64,000 bases of DNA from an uncultured Draconibacterium sp. (GCF_963677155.1 NZ_OY781884.1:2744134-2808133); one strand, 5' to 3'. Positions 8,810 through 18,506 are shown, counted from the stretch's first letter. Numbers and translations: made by a program. Notes: a model not told the origin generated them from the letters alone.

Positions 8810-9010
8810 ATGAATTTATTTGTAATTGCAGGATTTATCGGACCTCAGGAAATAATAATCATCTTAATAATTGTTTTACTTCTGTTCGGTGGTCGTAAAA
8901 TTCCGGAGTTGATGAAAGGACTGGGAAAAGGAATGAAGGAATTTAAAGAAGCCACAAAAGAGGACGAGGCTGAGGATAAAAAACCGGAAAGCGAAAAAAT
9001 CGAAAAGTAA
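8810..9010 (+). CDS. tatA: Sec-independent protein translocase subunit, TatA/TatE family
   Basis: This 66-residue protein has the TatA plan: a short N-terminus, one transmembrane helix ([14 protein letters not shown]), the FGGRKIPEL hinge, an amphipathic helix ([14 protein letters not shown]) and a charged tail ending in KPESEKIEK. TatA forms the pore that exports folded proteins with TatC. No tatC is in the window. I start at the ATG at 8810; the frame is open from a TTG at 8780, but that would add residues absent from the family. It is 46 bp after rseP and ends at a strong terminator, so it may be the last gene of the M23-dxr-rseP operon. Confidence 0.93.
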   Translation: MNLFVIAGFIGPQEIIIILIIVLLLFGGRKIPELMKGLGKGMKEFKEATKEDEAEDKKPESEKIEK

Positions 9011-9030
9011 TTGATATCAAAATAGATATT

Positions 9031-9067
9031 AAAAATCCCGTTCTGTGTAACAGTTACGGGATTTTTT
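9031..9067 (+). terminator. Rho-independent terminator after tatA
   Basis: An 11-bp stem (AAAAATCCCGT/ACGGGATTTTT) with an inner CTG/CAG extension is followed by T residues. It lies 20 bp after the tatA stop. Confidence 0.9.
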
Positions 9068-9164
9068 GTATTTCAGAAATGGCTTTTTATTACACCATCT
9101 TGTGCTTTAACAGTCTGGTAAGGTTTTTGTTATCAATGTTAGAAATCCAAAAAAAACAGATCAT

Positions 9165-10208
9165 ATGAAACGTATTAACCACTTTGTTTTTTTAATGCTT
9201 GTTGCTGCAATTTTTGCGGGCTGCGACTCTAATTCAACCGTAATGTATAAAAATATTACTGGGAAAGCCGGTGAAATGGTTGTTGTAATTTCAAAAGATT
9301 CGTGGGACAGAAAACCCGGAGAGGTTCTTCGCGAAACACTGGCGCAACCGCAAATAGGGTTACCGCAAGAAGAACCACTTTTTGATTTGATTAACGTTCC
9401 ACACGAAGCTTTTAAAGATATTTTCAAATCGACCCGAAATATTATACAAACTACCATTTCTTCGAATGTTGACGAGAGCGGAATTAAATTCACCGACGAT
9501 GTTTGGGCTTATCCGCAGGCGACCATACAAATTCGCGCTAAAAATGCCGACGAGTTTGAAAAGATCTTCGAAGAGAACAAGGACAAAATACTATCTTATT
9601 TTGTACAGGCCGAGAAAGAGCGTATAACGATGAGTTACAACGATACCTACGAAAGGGCTGTTTTTAATACGCTGAATAGCGAGTTTGATGTTACGATGAA
9701 AGTTCCACCAGGTTTCCGCATCATGGAAAAGAAAAAGGATTTTTTGTGGGTACAGTTCGACTCGCCTGAAATTACCCAGGGAATTGTGATTTATTCGTAC
9801 CCGTATGTTTCTGATAGTGCTTTTACGGTTGGGTATCAGTTGCCTATTCGCGACAGCTTACTTCAAAAATATGTTCCGGGACCAACCTACGGAAGTTATA
9901 TGTCGACAGAAAAACGGGTTGATCAGATTAATAACGTAATTAAGCACAATGGAAATTATGCATCTGAAATGCGTGGTTTATGGCGTGTTGAGAATGATTT
10001 TATGGGTGGACCATACGTTGCACTATCGGAATTGGATGCATCGAAGCAGCGTGTAATTAACGCTTTTGGGTTTGTGTATGCGCCAAGTAAAGATAAACGT
10101 AATTTGTTGCGTCAGGTTGAAGCAATGATCTATTCGTTGAAGTTAAATGACCAGGCTGATAACGATAAGCTCAATCAACAGGACGTTGAGATTCAGGTGG
10201 AAGGATAA
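9165..10208 (+). CDS. DUF4837 family lipoprotein
   Basis: This 347-residue protein has a lipoprotein signal peptide with the lipobox IFAGC at about residue 19, so it should be anchored in the periplasm or outer membrane. The body matches the Bacteroidota-specific DUF4837 family by eye: GKAGEMVVVI near the start, then RNIIQTTI, a central VPPGFR-MEKKKDFLW stretch, and a C-terminal MRGLWRVENDFMGGPY segment. The function of the family is unknown. It appears monocistronic, with the tatA terminator upstream and a terminator shared with metF downstream. Confidence 0.85.
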   Translation: MKRINHFVFLMLVAAIFAGCDSNSTVMYKNITGKAGEMVVVISKDSWDRKPGEVLRETLAQPQIGLPQEEPLFDLINVPHEAFKDIFKSTRNIIQTTISSNVDESGIKFTDDVWAYPQATIQIRAKNADEFEKIFEENKDKILSYFVQAEKERITMSYNDTYERAVFNTLNSEFDVTMKVPPGFRIMEKKKDFLWVQFDSPEITQGIVIYSYPYVSDSAFTVGYQLPIRDSLLQKYVPGPTYGSYMSTEKRVDQINNVIKHNGNYASEMRGLWRVENDFMGGPYVALSELDASKQRVINAFGFVYAPSKDKRNLLRQVEAMIYSLKLNDQADNDKLNQQDVEIQVEG

Positions 10209-10385
10209 TCGGTGTTTAGTATAAGGAGCGATTATCATAGGATTTAATGTTTTTCTCATTAACGGGGAATTCCTATTCAGTCAAAAAAGTGGCATATTGC
10301 TAATCCTTCTTTTAAAGGAGGTGGCTGACGAAGGAAACCGGAGGATGATTTAGAAAGACTCCTAAATATAGAGTTTCGATTGATT

Positions 10386-10425
10386 AAAAAAGCCGGTTGG
10401 AAAATCAATTTCCAGCCGGCTTTTT
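10386..10425. terminator. Bidirectional terminator between the DUF4837 gene and metF
   Basis: AAAAAGCCGGTTGGAAA pairs with TTTCCAGCCGGCTTTTT around a 6-base loop, with one G-T pair. A-runs and T-runs on both sides let it work for the plus-strand DUF4837 gene and the minus-strand metF. Confidence 0.9.
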
Positions 10426-10448
10426 CGTATTATTCTGGCTGATCTTAG

Positions 10449-11402
10449 CTAGAATGCGGCCTTTACAATTTTACTCACGTTATCAGAAATACCATAAGTG
10501 TAGATATGTAATGATGGCGCATTATGTTCAACCAGATCTTTCGACTGATAGATTGCCCATTCTGTTCCAACTTCTCTGGCCTCTTCGTTGTTTTTACATT
10601 TTGCCAACTCTTTTGATAATTCCTGTGGCAAGTCGATGCTGAAGATTTTTGGAAGCACTGTTAACTGGTTTTTCATGTTGATAGGTTTAATACCCGGAAT
10701 AATAGGCACTGTAATTCCCTGCGCGCGGCATTTGTCCACAAAATCATAATAAACCTGGTTGTCAAAAAACATTTGGGTTACAATATAATCGGCACCTTCG
10801 TCAACTTTTTGTTTCAGGTAAGCCATGTCTTGCTCCATATTGGGTGATTCAAAGTGCTTTTCCGGATAACCGGCAACACCAATACAAAAGTCAAGTGGCT
10901 TATTGTTTTTCAAATCCACATCCAGGTATTTCCCTTTTCCAAGATCTTTAATTTGCTTTACCAGCTGGTTGGCATTTGAGTGCCCATTCTCGGTGGGTTT
11001 AAACACATGCTGGTTTTTTAGACCGTCGCCGCGTAAAGCCAGAACGTTGTTAATCCCCAGGAAGTTAAGGTCGATAAGTACGTGTTCTGTTTCACTCTTG
11101 GTAAAACCTCCACATAAAATATGCGGAACTACTGGAATGCCGTATTTGTGCTGAATATCGGCAGCAATAGCAACTGTTCCCGGGCGTTTGCGAACTGTTT
11201 GTTTTACAATCGATCCGTCGGCGAGTTCTTTAAATTCAATTTCGTCGCGGTGGGTGGTAATGTTTATGTATTTCGGATCGAACTCCGTTAAGCTTTCAAT
11301 TGTTTTATGCAGGCGCGAAACATCGTTACCCTTTAGTGGCGGCAACAATTCAAAAGAAAAGACTGTTTTCTTTGCCTGATTTATGGTGTCTATAACTTTC
11401 AT
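10449..11402 (-). CDS. metF: Methylenetetrahydrofolate reductase
   Basis: The 317-residue flavoenzyme reduces 5,10-methylene-THF to 5-methyl-THF, the methyl donor used by MetH. It has the MetF TIM-barrel signatures: FSFELLPP near residue 16 (with the catalytic Glu), YINITTHRDE, LALRGDG, and the FAD/folate region from ADYIVTQMFFDN to IIPGIKPI. It is cytoplasmic. It lies 110 bp downstream of metH on the same strand but has its own promoter-like box (CAAATTTA on the plus strand at 11428-11435). Co-location with metH and the homocysteine genes fits a complete methionine block. Confidence 0.96.
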   Translation of the reverse strand: MKVIDTINQAKKTVFSFELLPPLKGNDVSRLHKTIESLTEFDPKYINITTHRDEIEFKELADGSIVKQTVRKRPGTVAIAADIQHKYGIPVVPHILCGGFTKSETEHVLIDLNFLGINNVLALRGDGLKNQHVFKPTENGHSNANQLVKQIKDLGKGKYLDVDLKNNKPLDFCIGVAGYPEKHFESPNMEQDMAYLKQKVDEGADYIVTQMFFDNQVYYDFVDKCRAQGITVPIIPGIKPINMKNQLTVLPKIFSIDLPQELSKELAKCKNNEEAREVGTEWAIYQSKDLVEHNAPSLHIYTYGISDNVSKIVKAAF

Positions 11403-11427
11403 GCGATTTTAGTCTGTTTTATAGGTG

Positions 11428-11435
11428 CAAATTTA
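11428..11435 (-). promoter_or_regulatory. Putative -7 box (TAAATTTG) for metF
   Basis: The minus strand reads TAAATTTGC, a match to TAnnTTTG, 25 bp upstream of the metF ATG. It suggests that metF can be transcribed separately from metH. Confidence 0.4.
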
Positions 11436-11512
11436 ACAATTTCGTACCTCATCATCTGAATAAATTTCAAATTGAAAAATAAATGACAGTTTTTTAAGAT
11501 AAATTCAGCTGT

Positions 11513-14500
11513 TTACTTGTAATTCAGGTTTGTTGGCAAAAACTTCTCAACAAATTCTACTGATTTGTTTTTACGTTTCGCATAATCCTCAATCTGGTCT
11601 TTGCTGATTTTTTCGAGACTAAAATAGCGCGATTCAGGATGTACAAAGTATTGACCTGAAACCGATGCATTCGGATACATGGCAAAGTGCTCAGTGAGTG
11701 AGATGCCGATTTTTTCAGCGTCGATCAGTTTGAACAAATTCTCCTTTTCAGCGTGTTCCGGACAAGCGGGATAGCCTAGTGCCGGACGAATTCCCTGGTA
11801 TTTTATTTTCAGAATATCGTCGAGCGACAGATCTTCATCAGGTGCATAACCCCAGTAATTTTTTCGAATTTCAAGGTGAAGCAATTCCGCAAAAGCTTCA
11901 CTTAAACGGTCGGCCAATGCTTCCACCATTATAGCTTTATAGTCGTTGTGTTCTTCACGGAATTGTTTGGTCCATTTCTCAATGCCAATTCCGGCAGTAG
12001 TTGCAAAACCACCACAATAATCCACTTTTCCCGATTCTTTTGACGCTACAAAATCGGCCAGTCCGAAATTAGCCACACCCTCTTTTTTCTTTTCCTGTTG
12101 ACGGAGGTGATAAAAACGTCCGATTTCTTTTTCGCACGATTCATCTTCGTACAGCACTACATCGTCGCCATCCGCTTGTGCCGGCCAGATTCCAAAGGCA
12201 GCATTGGCCTGCAGCATTTTTTTCTCTATAATTTCATCCAGAAATTCATTCCCTTCTTTGAAAAGCTTTTTAGCCTCTTCGCCCTGTTTTTCATCGGCCA
12301 GAATTTGCGGGTAATGACCTTTTAATCCCCAGGTGATAAAAAAGAATGTCCAGTCGATGTATTTTCGGAGTTCATCCAGCGGGAAGTCGATCAAGTGTTT
12401 TACCCCAGTAAAATTCGGTTTATAAATTGGTGTGTTGTCCCAGTCAATCGGAAATTTATTCTCGCGTGCTTTTTCCAGCGTAATGTATTCTTTCGCTTTT
12501 CGTTTTCCCTGGAATTCGCGAATCTGCGCGTACTCAGCATCCAGATTCTGTTGGAATTTTTCGTTCTTAGAAATCAGATGGGAAACCACATTCACGGCCA
12601 GTGAAGCATCTTTTACGTGAACAACTGGCGCCGAATATTCAGGTGCAATTTTAACAGCCGTATGAATTTTCGAAGTAGTTGCACCGCCGATCATTACCGG
12701 GATATTCATTTTGCGACGTTCCATTTCTTTGGCAATCTCTACCATTATCTCCAACGACGGAGTGATTAATCCGCTCAGCCCGATTACATCTACCTCGTTT
12801 TTAATGGCCTCCTCCAGAATCTTTTCGGTTGGAACCATAACGCCCAAGTCGATGATTTCGTAGTTGTTACAAGCCAGTACAACGCCAACAATGTTTTTGC
12901 CAATGTCGTGAACATCGCCTTTTACAGTGGCCATCAGTACCTTTTTCTGTGCTGTACTGTTTTTAAATTTCGCTTTATCCGCTTCTATAAACGGCAGCAA
13001 ATAAGCCACAGCCTTTTTCATCACCCGTGCAGATTTGATCACCTGTGGCAGGAACATCTTTCCTGAGCCAAATAACTCTCCAACCACATTCATGCCGTCC
13101 ATTAGCGGGCCTTCGATAATGTCTAATGCAGGCGAATATTTTTCAACAGCTTCGGCCATGTCTTCGTCAACAAATTCGGGAAAGCCTTTAACCAAGGCGT
13201 GTGCAATTCGTTTCTCAAGAGGCAGTTCGCGCCATTCATCTTTTTTTACTTCTTTCTTCGAAGTCGACTGCAGATTTTCAGCAAACTCAAGCAATCTTTC
13301 TGTAGCATCCGGTCGGCGGTTTAATACCAAATCTTCTATTTTTTCAAGAAAATCTTTTGGAATTTCATCGTAGATCTGCAACATTCCGGGGTTTACAATT
13401 CCCATGTCGAGACCGGCCTTTATGGCATGAAACAGGAACACCGAGTGCATGGCTTCGCGCACCACATTGTTTCCGCGGAAAGCAAACGAAACATTACTTA
13501 CACCGGCGCTAACTTTTGCCAGGGGCAGATTCTCTTTTATCCATTTTACCGACTCGATGAACGAAACGGCGTAATTATTATGCTCTTCAATTCCTGTACC
13601 GATCGTCAGCACATTCGGATCGAAAATAATATCCTGTGCAGGTAATCCAACTTGTTCAGTCAGAATTTTGTAGGCACGAGTGCAAATTTCTTTGCGGCGT
13701 TCGGTGTTGTCTGCCTGACCCTTTTCATCAAAAGCCATAACGATAACGGCCGCACCATAACGTTTAATTTTTTGTGCCTGTTCGATAAAAACTTCTTCTC
13801 CTTCTTTTAAACTGATGGAGTTTACAATGGCTTTCCCCTGCAGGCATTTTAACCCGGCCTCAATCACGTACCACTTTGATGAGTCGATCATGATGGGTAA
13901 CCTCGCAATATCGGGTTCGGCCATAATCAGGTTCAGGAAAGTTACCATTTCTTTCTTGGCATCGAGCATGGCGTCATCCATGTTTACATCGATTACCTGC
14001 GCACCGTTTTCTACTTGGTGGCGTGCAATGGTAAGTGCTTCCTCGTATTTTTCTTCGCTAATGAGCCGTGCAAACTTACGTGATCCGGCAACGTTACAAC
14101 GCTCGCCAATATTCAGGAAGTTCGTGTTCTCGGTAATGGTAACCGGCTCCATCCCGCTAAGTTTTGTGTAGCTGGTAGGTTGGGCAAGATGGTGTGGACT
14201 GGCTTTGGCTGCCATTTCTGCAAAAGCTTTAATATGAGCGGGTGTAGTACCGCAACAACCACCAATAATATTTACATAGTTGTTATCAAGGTATTGTTTG
14301 ATATGCCCGGCCATAATTTCCGGCGTTTCATCGTATTCGCCAAACTGGTTGGGTAATCCCGCGTTGGGGTGTGCACTGATGTGAAACGGTGCTTTTCCGG
14401 CCAGCTCTTTAATATACGGCTGAAGATCGGTTGCTCCCAACGAACAGTTCAACCCTATACTCAACAAATCGACGTGCGAAACTGAGTTAAGGAAAGCCTC

Positions 14501-15181
14501 CAAAGTTTGTCCTGAAAGAGTACGACCACTGGCATCGGTAATGGTTCCCGAAACCATAAGAGGGATATTTATCCCTTTTTCATCGAGAACTTCTTCAATG
14601 GCAAAAATAGCTGCTTTGCTGTTCAGCGTATCGAAAATTGTTTCAATCAATAACAGATCAACACCACCATCGAGCAATGCTTCTACTTCTTCGCGATAGG
14701 CTATTTTAACCTCGTCGAATGAAATGGCACGATAACCGGGATCGTTTACATCAGGCGAAAGCGATAGCGTTTTGTTGGTAGGACCAATTGATCCGGCCAC
14801 GTATCGAGGTTTCTCAGGATTGGCATCGGTGTATTTATCGGTCAGTTTTTTCGCGATTTCTGCCGATGCTTTATTCATTTTGTAGACATACTTTTCTGTA
14901 TTATAATCTGCTTGCGAAATGCTGGTTGCATTAAAGGTGTTGGTGCAAATAATATCGGCACCAGCTTCTAAATAAGCCTCGTGGATTTCTGAAATTACAT
15001 CGGGGCGGGTTAGCGACAACATGTCGTTGTTCCCTTTCTGATCATTAGGATGATCCTTTAAAAGTTCGCCCCTGTAATCTGCCTCGTCAAGTTTATATTC
15101 CTGAATCAGAGAACCCATTGCTCCATCTAATACCAATACTCTCTTCTTGAGTTCTTCCCGTATATCTCTTTTAATACTCAT
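11513..15181 (-). CDS. metH: Cobalamin-dependent methionine synthase
   Basis: The 1222-residue protein has all four modules of full-length MetH. The homocysteine domain (about 1-330) carries zinc-ligand motifs GLNCSLG (near 245) and GGCCGTTP (near 308). The pterin domain (about 350-620) includes [14 protein letters not shown]. The cap and cobalamin domain (about 640-890) has the axial-ligand motif GDVHDIGKN near 757. The AdoMet reactivation domain (about 900-1222) has [12 protein letters not shown] near 1133. It transfers the methyl group of 5-methyl-THF to homocysteine. I start at the ATG at 15181 ([11 protein letters not shown]); an upstream in-frame ATG adds an unlikely leader. It lies 81 bp after the UPF0280 gene, making it the probable last gene of the homocysteine operon. 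Confidence 0.97.
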   Translation of the reverse strand: MSIKRDIREELKKRVLVLDGAMGSLIQEYKLDEADYRGELLKDHPNDQKGNNDMLSLTRPDVISEIHEAYLEAGADIICTNTFNATSISQADYNTEKYVYKMNKASAEIAKKLTDKYTDANPEKPRYVAGSIGPTNKTLSLSPDVNDPGYRAISFDEVKIAYREEVEALLDGGVDLLLIETIFDTLNSKAAIFAIEEVLDEKGINIPLMVSGTITDASGRTLSGQTLEAFLNSVSHVDLLSIGLNCSLGATDLQPYIKELAGKAPFHISAHPNAGLPNQFGEYDETPEIMAGHIKQYLDNNYVNIIGGCCGTTPAHIKAFAEMAAKASPHHLAQPTSYTKLSGMEPVTITENTNFLNIGERCNVAGSRKFARLISEEKYEEALTIARHQVENGAQVIDVNMDDAMLDAKKEMVTFLNLIMAEPDIARLPIMIDSSKWYVIEAGLKCLQGKAIVNSISLKEGEEVFIEQAQKIKRYGAAVIVMAFDEKGQADNTERRKEICTRAYKILTEQVGLPAQDIIFDPNVLTIGTGIEEHNNYAVSFIESVKWIKENLPLAKVSAGVSNVSFAFRGNNVVREAMHSVFLFHAIKAGLDMGIVNPGMLQIYDEIPKDFLEKIEDLVLNRRPDATERLLEFAENLQSTSKKEVKKDEWRELPLEKRIAHALVKGFPEFVDEDMAEAVEKYSPALDIIEGPLMDGMNVVGELFGSGKMFLPQVIKSARVMKKAVAYLLPFIEADKAKFKNSTAQKKVLMATVKGDVHDIGKNIVGVVLACNNYEIIDLGVMVPTEKILEEAIKNEVDVIGLSGLITPSLEIMVEIAKEMERRKMNIPVMIGGATTSKIHTAVKIAPEYSAPVVHVKDASLAVNVVSHLISKNEKFQQNLDAEYAQIREFQGKRKAKEYITLEKARENKFPIDWDNTPIYKPNFTGVKHLIDFPLDELRKYIDWTFFFITWGLKGHYPQILADEKQGEEAKKLFKEGNEFLDEIIEKKMLQANAAFGIWPAQADGDDVVLYEDESCEKEIGRFYHLRQQEKKKEGVANFGLADFVASKESGKVDYCGGFATTAGIGIEKWTKQFREEHNDYKAIMVEALADRLSEAFAELLHLEIRKNYWGYAPDEDLSLDDILKIKYQGIRPALGYPACPEHAEKENLFKLIDAEKIGISLTEHFAMYPNASVSGQYFVHPESRYFSLEKISKDQIEDYAKRKNKSVEFVEKFLPTNLNYK

Positions 15182-15262
15182 TTTTTCTTGTAATGTTCTA
15201 ATGGCTATATGCAATTATTAGCCACAAAGTTACACAAAGTAGGCTCAACAGTTTGAAATGCC

Positions 15263-16015
15263 TTACTTTAATATTTTAATTTCGTTATCGCCTTTAAGTC
15301 CGATTTTGTCCTCACAGATGATTAATAACGATTGAATTTCCTGAAAGTTCTCGGCTTGCTTGATTACTTTCTCCACATGATCGGGTGATTTTACTTTGTT
15401 GCCCAAGCCTGTTGCCAGTGCATCGGCTAAAAGAATGTCTCTGCATACTACCACAACAGCATCGGCTTTGCCGTAACTCAGTGATGGGCCAACCGTTCCG
15501 GCAGAAGTGCAAATTCCCATTTTCTCATTTTTAGCGGGAATTACCAAGCCAATTCTTTCCGATAGGATTGATTCGCCGGCAAATACCGACAGCACTAATT
15601 CGTTTTTTAGAGAAACAAATATATCTCCGCCATTTTCCACAAGTAGTTCATTAATCGAAAAGTTGCTCAAAAGTTCTTCGCCAATTTCGCGGGCAAACAA
15701 ACCAGCTACTGCCGACATGGGGCCAATTCCGACTTTTTCTGCAGCGAGTGCCATTTCTGTTGCTTCTTTAGGAGCAAAATCAGAGGGCTGAAATGGTTTC
15801 AGGCTTTTCCTGAAAAATGGTTCCTTTTCGATATAATCATCGAACGTTTGGCGCAGCGTTTTCATTTTTGCCAAAGCTAGTTCTTTCATCTCTTCGTTGT
15901 ACGAAGCCGGATCAATCCCGATCCAAAGATCCGTTTCCTGATGTTTTACTTCAAAACCTGTAAGACGCTCTGTATTAAACTGGCTGCGGTATGTTCGTTC
16001 TTCAAAAAGTTTCAT
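15263..16015 (-). CDS. UPF0280 (COG2122, ApbE-like) protein of the homocysteine pathway
   Basis: The 250-residue protein matches the UPF0280 family, a relative of the ApbE flavin transferases. Typical stretches are GPMSAVAGLFAREIGEEL, ENGGDIFV and GICTSAGTVGPS. In Methanosarcina acetivorans a COG2122 member has been linked to sulfur transfer in cysteine/homocysteine synthesis. Here it lies between the NIL-ferredoxin gene and metH. The start is the ATG at 16015 (MKLFEERTYRSQF), preceded by TAGGAGAAAAT. The frame stays open to 16096, but that extension encodes a palindromic repeat, giving a spurious MLKQVQHD-type N-terminus. The catalytic role is not firmly established, so no gene name is given. 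Confidence 0.88.
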   Translation of the reverse strand: MKLFEERTYRSQFNTERLTGFEVKHQETDLWIGIDPASYNEEMKELALAKMKTLRQTFDDYIEKEPFFRKSLKPFQPSDFAPKEATEMALAAEKVGIGPMSAVAGLFAREIGEELLSNFSINELLVENGGDIFVSLKNELVLSVFAGESILSERIGLVIPAKNEKMGICTSAGTVGPSLSYGKADAVVVVCRDILLADALATGLGNKVKSPDHVEKVIKQAENFQEIQSLLIICEDKIGLKGDNEIKILK

Positions 16016-16029
16016 ATTTTCTCCTATTG

Positions 16030-16088
16030 CGTCATGTTGAACTTGTTTCAGCATCTTTAAATGAGATTCCGAAACAAGTTGGGAATGA
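16030..16088. repeat. Palindromic extragenic repeat upstream of the UPF0280 gene
   Basis: AACTTGTTTC (16040-16049) and GAAACAAGTT (16071-16080) form a perfect 10-bp stem, with GTCAT and AATGAT continuing the symmetry outside. The loop has CATCTTTAAATGAGATTCC. This is the GTCATGTTGAACTTGTTTCA type of intergenic palindrome that I recall as frequent in Bacteroidota. It occupies nearly all of the gap between the NIL-ferredoxin and UPF0280 genes and may affect mRNA stability. Confidence 0.7.
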
Positions 16089-16104
16089 TGGTTCACTAGT
16101 TATC

Positions 16105-16515
16105 TTATCTAAAGTCAATTTCAAACAAATTCAGCGGACAGGCCGGAATACATAATTCGCAAACCACACATTTGCTTTTGTCGAATTCAAGATTCCATGT
16201 CTCCTTGTTCATGTTTAAGGCTCCGGCAAAACATACGGCGGTGCAGTTTCCGCAGTCGATACATTTTTCTTCTTTCCAACGAATGCGTTTGTCCAACGAT
16301 TCGCAGGTTATTTTATGGCTTTTAATATATTCAACGCCTTTCTCAATGTTCTCTTTTTGGCCGTGAAGTTCCAGTAAAAGGCTTCCGCGTTTTCCAGGAT
16401 AAACTTCGGCTTTCAGAATATTAATTCTTATATCGTACTCTTTTACGAGGTGATAAGTAAACGCTTTGTCGCCACTTTGCGGAGGGAAATTTAGTATGTA
16501 TCTTTTTTTAATCAT
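16105..16515 (-). CDS. NIL-domain 4Fe-4S ferredoxin of the homocysteine pathway
   Basis: The 136-residue protein joins an N-terminal NIL domain (about 1-75, ACT-like, also found at the end of methionine importers) to two 4Fe-4S motifs: CIDCGNCTAVC followed by FAGAL, and CVVCELCIPACPLN. The Methanosarcina acetivorans homologue works with the DUF39 protein to make homocysteine, supplying electrons or sulfur chemistry. The ATG at 16515 is chosen because GGAGG precedes it at 7 bp. It overlaps the end of the DUF39 gene by 8 bp, so the two are translationally coupled. A TTG two codons upstream is too close to the ribosome-binding site. Confidence 0.9.
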   Translation of the reverse strand: MIKKRYILNFPPQSGDKAFTYHLVKEYDIRINILKAEVYPGKRGSLLLELHGQKENIEKGVEYIKSHKITCESLDKRIRWKEEKCIDCGNCTAVCFAGALNMNKETWNLEFDKSKCVVCELCIPACPLNLFEIDFR

Positions 16516-17671
16516 TGTCAACCTCCGTTTCTTTTAATCCGTTTAACGATGTATTCGAAGGGAACATTTGCACGGGTTTAGTTACTTCGAATTCCCCATT
16601 TTGCAACCATCTCTTCAGATCATCAGCAATTTTGCGTGCTTTTTTTAAGCTGGCAACAGGTGCTGTTCGTATCTTTTGGCCTTTTATTTTTATGGTTCCC
16701 GATTGTAATTCCTCGTAGGTAACCTGACCCAATTTGGGTGTTCCAACCGTCCCGTAATCAAGCACTGAAGTTTCAATCTGGCTGTTGTTAATTGATACGC
16801 GTTTGGCAATATCAGTATTTAAAACCGGTATCGGTATTCCAATTCCAACAAACATACTTACACCATATTTTTCGTATGACGCGGCCTGAATATACTCGGA
16901 TGACATTTCTTTTAGGTTACCCATTACCGCAATTGTCGCGGCATTGGTAACCGGAACGCCCAGCTCATTTTTAGGCTTTGTGGTGTGAAACTGTGTTCCC
17001 GGCCAAACCACAAAACCTTGTGTCCCTCCTAAGAATATGCGTGTGCCGAGCCCTATTGTTTTAAACTCTGGGTCGTTCAGTAGTGGGCTTAATTCGCCAG
17101 AAGTGGAGTAGGTGGCATTGCGTAAATTGGGAAGCAAACTGCCCATGTAAGTATATTTTATAGAGGAAGTGGTATTTACCGCAACATTGTAATTCTGATA
17201 CGCATTTCGCGGATTAAAAAGTGTAAACTCGTTTATGGTGTTAATGTTGATTTTGGTTTTTATATGCTTCCGCGGATAACAATCGGTGCCTTTTCCCCAG
17301 GCTTCCAAAAGCACATCTTTGCCTTCCAGGAGATCCTGAATAACATGTGCACCTCCATATTCCGGATTGTCGGGATCGCAGGCAGTCGCACCGATATAAG
17401 AATCTACCGCTGCCAATCCTTCATAACATGGAACGCCGTTCAAACGTATTTTTTCCATTCGGATTGGCGGATTGGCATGGCCAAAATTTATTATCGCCCC
17501 CGACGAGCACATAGCGCCAAATGTTGCGGTGGTTACTACATCTACTTTTTCAACTATTTCTTCGGGCGACATTTCTTTCGCCATTTTCGCTACTTCTTCG
17601 GCGGTTAAAACAACTGCTTTTCCAGCCTTCAGTTTTTGGTTAATTTCTTTGTAAGATTTTGTTTTCGACAT
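16508..17671 (-). CDS. Homocysteine biosynthesis protein (DUF39, COG1900)
   Basis: This 387-residue cytoplasmic protein belongs to the family that converts aspartate semialdehyde and a sulfide-level donor to homocysteine without acylated homoserine. The family stretch TTATFGAMCSSGAIINFGH (Cys55), GVPCYEGLAAVDSYIGAT (Cys82) and WGKGTDCYPRKHI (Cys131) are present. A conserved cysteine of the last motif is considered essential in the Methanosarcina homologue, by my recollection. The protein lacks the C-terminal CBS pair of some archaeal members. It heads the run DUF39, NIL-ferredoxin, UPF0280, metH. No riboswitch is visible upstream. Confidence 0.92.
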   Translation of the reverse strand: MSKTKSYKEINQKLKAGKAVVLTAEEVAKMAKEMSPEEIVEKVDVVTTATFGAMCSSGAIINFGHANPPIRMEKIRLNGVPCYEGLAAVDSYIGATACDPDNPEYGGAHVIQDLLEGKDVLLEAWGKGTDCYPRKHIKTKININTINEFTLFNPRNAYQNYNVAVNTTSSIKYTYMGSLLPNLRNATYSTSGELSPLLNDPEFKTIGLGTRIFLGGTQGFVVWPGTQFHTTKPKNELGVPVTNAATIAVMGNLKEMSSEYIQAASYEKYGVSMFVGIGIPIPVLNTDIAKRVSINNSQIETSVLDYGTVGTPKLGQVTYEELQSGTIKIKGQKIRTAPVASLKKARKIADDLKRWLQNGEFEVTKPVQMFPSNTSLNGLKETEVDND

Positions 17672-17742
17672 ATTTTAAAAAGTCGGAAGTTCGTAGCCTG
17701 AAGACCGAAGTGCGTAGCTTCGAAGTCGGCAACTGTCTTCAT

Positions 17743-17994
17743 TTAAAATTTTTTACTGATATTTTTTACTCTGCAAAGTTGATATGCGGCTAAAACCGCT
17801 GGCGCATACACATATTTGCCCCGTGCAAATAGCTTGTAAAAAATAATTTGTAGTGCAGTTTCTTCATCAATCGTGTTATAATTATAATTCCGTTTCCGGC
17901 CGGGTATTGGCACCTTTTTATCAGCCAGCTGGCTGACAAGGTTGCCAGAGTTTCGCAGAGCCCGATCTCTCAACTCTTCTGTATAAGCAAACAC
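17743..17994 (-). CDS. Small hypothetical protein with a GTG start
   Basis: I do not recognise this 83-residue reading frame. It is basic and soluble-looking, with an N-terminal helical part (FAYTEELRDRALRN), a basic linker (PIPGRKRNYNYN) and a C-terminal part rich in Tyr, Ala and Lys. Codon use looks like coding sequence. The only start is GTG at 17994, with a promoter-like TATCTTTG box at 18026-18033 on the same strand. It lies 71 bp upstream of the DUF39 gene. In that gap, short GTCGGAAG/GACCGAAG-like repeats occur. It may be a remnant of a longer gene. Confidence 0.45.
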   Translation of the reverse strand: MFAYTEELRDRALRNSGNLVSQLADKKVPIPGRKRNYNYNTIDEETALQIIFYKLFARGKYVYAPAVLAAYQLCRVKNISKKF

Positions 17995-18025
17995 TCTTTT
18001 TGTGAAAGAATATTTGATAATGAAA

Positions 18026-18033
18026 CAAAGATA
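18026..18033 (-). promoter_or_regulatory. Putative -7 box (TATCTTTG) for the small hypothetical gene
   Basis: TATCTTTG on the minus strand matches TAnnTTTG and lies 32 bp upstream of the GTG start. No -33 element is clear. Confidence 0.3.
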
Positions 18034-18340
18034 AGTGATTTTGTATATTTTGGATCGAACGACTCGCCAAGAATTACAAATCTTAAAGACTTATTCATAA
18101 ATGAATGCTGTATTATTAATTGAACTGAATATCAGGTGTTGTAAATAAACAACTTCCAGAATCGGTTGCTCCTTATTAAGAGAATTGAAAAATCACATAC
18201 AATTGAGCCAGCATTCCCATTATCGTAAAGTACAACAGGTGTTTCTTCTTGATAATTGGACTTTTATAACTGCTGTAGTAAGGTTTATCATTCAGCAGAC
18301 AACAAAGCAGACATTACAACTAGCCATACATTCCGGCGAC

Positions 18341-18430
18341 TAATATTCAAAATTGGAAAATTAATATTCAAATTTATAAATAAGGCTCGATATAATAATA
18401 TTCAAAATTGGAAAACTAATATTCAAATTT
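18341..18430. repeat. Two 35-bp direct repeats built on TAATATTCAAA
   Basis: TAATATTCAAAATTGGAAAA begins copies at 18341-18375 and 18396-18430, which agree at 34 of 35 bases and are 55 bp apart start to start. Each copy contains the core TAATATTCAAA twice, giving four cores in 90 bp. The rest of the gene-free stretch 18034-18506 shows nothing else I can identify. The array could be a protein-binding site or a local duplication. It lies about 80 bp upstream of the small plus-strand reading frame. Confidence 0.75.
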
Positions 18431-18506
18431 GAAGTAGAGCGCTACTTGTTAGTGGTACTTTAGCATTCACTAAATAAACATGCTAGTTTTTACCTAAATT
18501 GAAGAA

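Noticed and set aside
15182-18000. Possible SAM or cobalamin riboswitch ahead of metH or the homocysteine genes
   Set aside because: No conserved S-box or B12-box core was seen in the leaders; the spacers are short or filled by a palindromic repeat.
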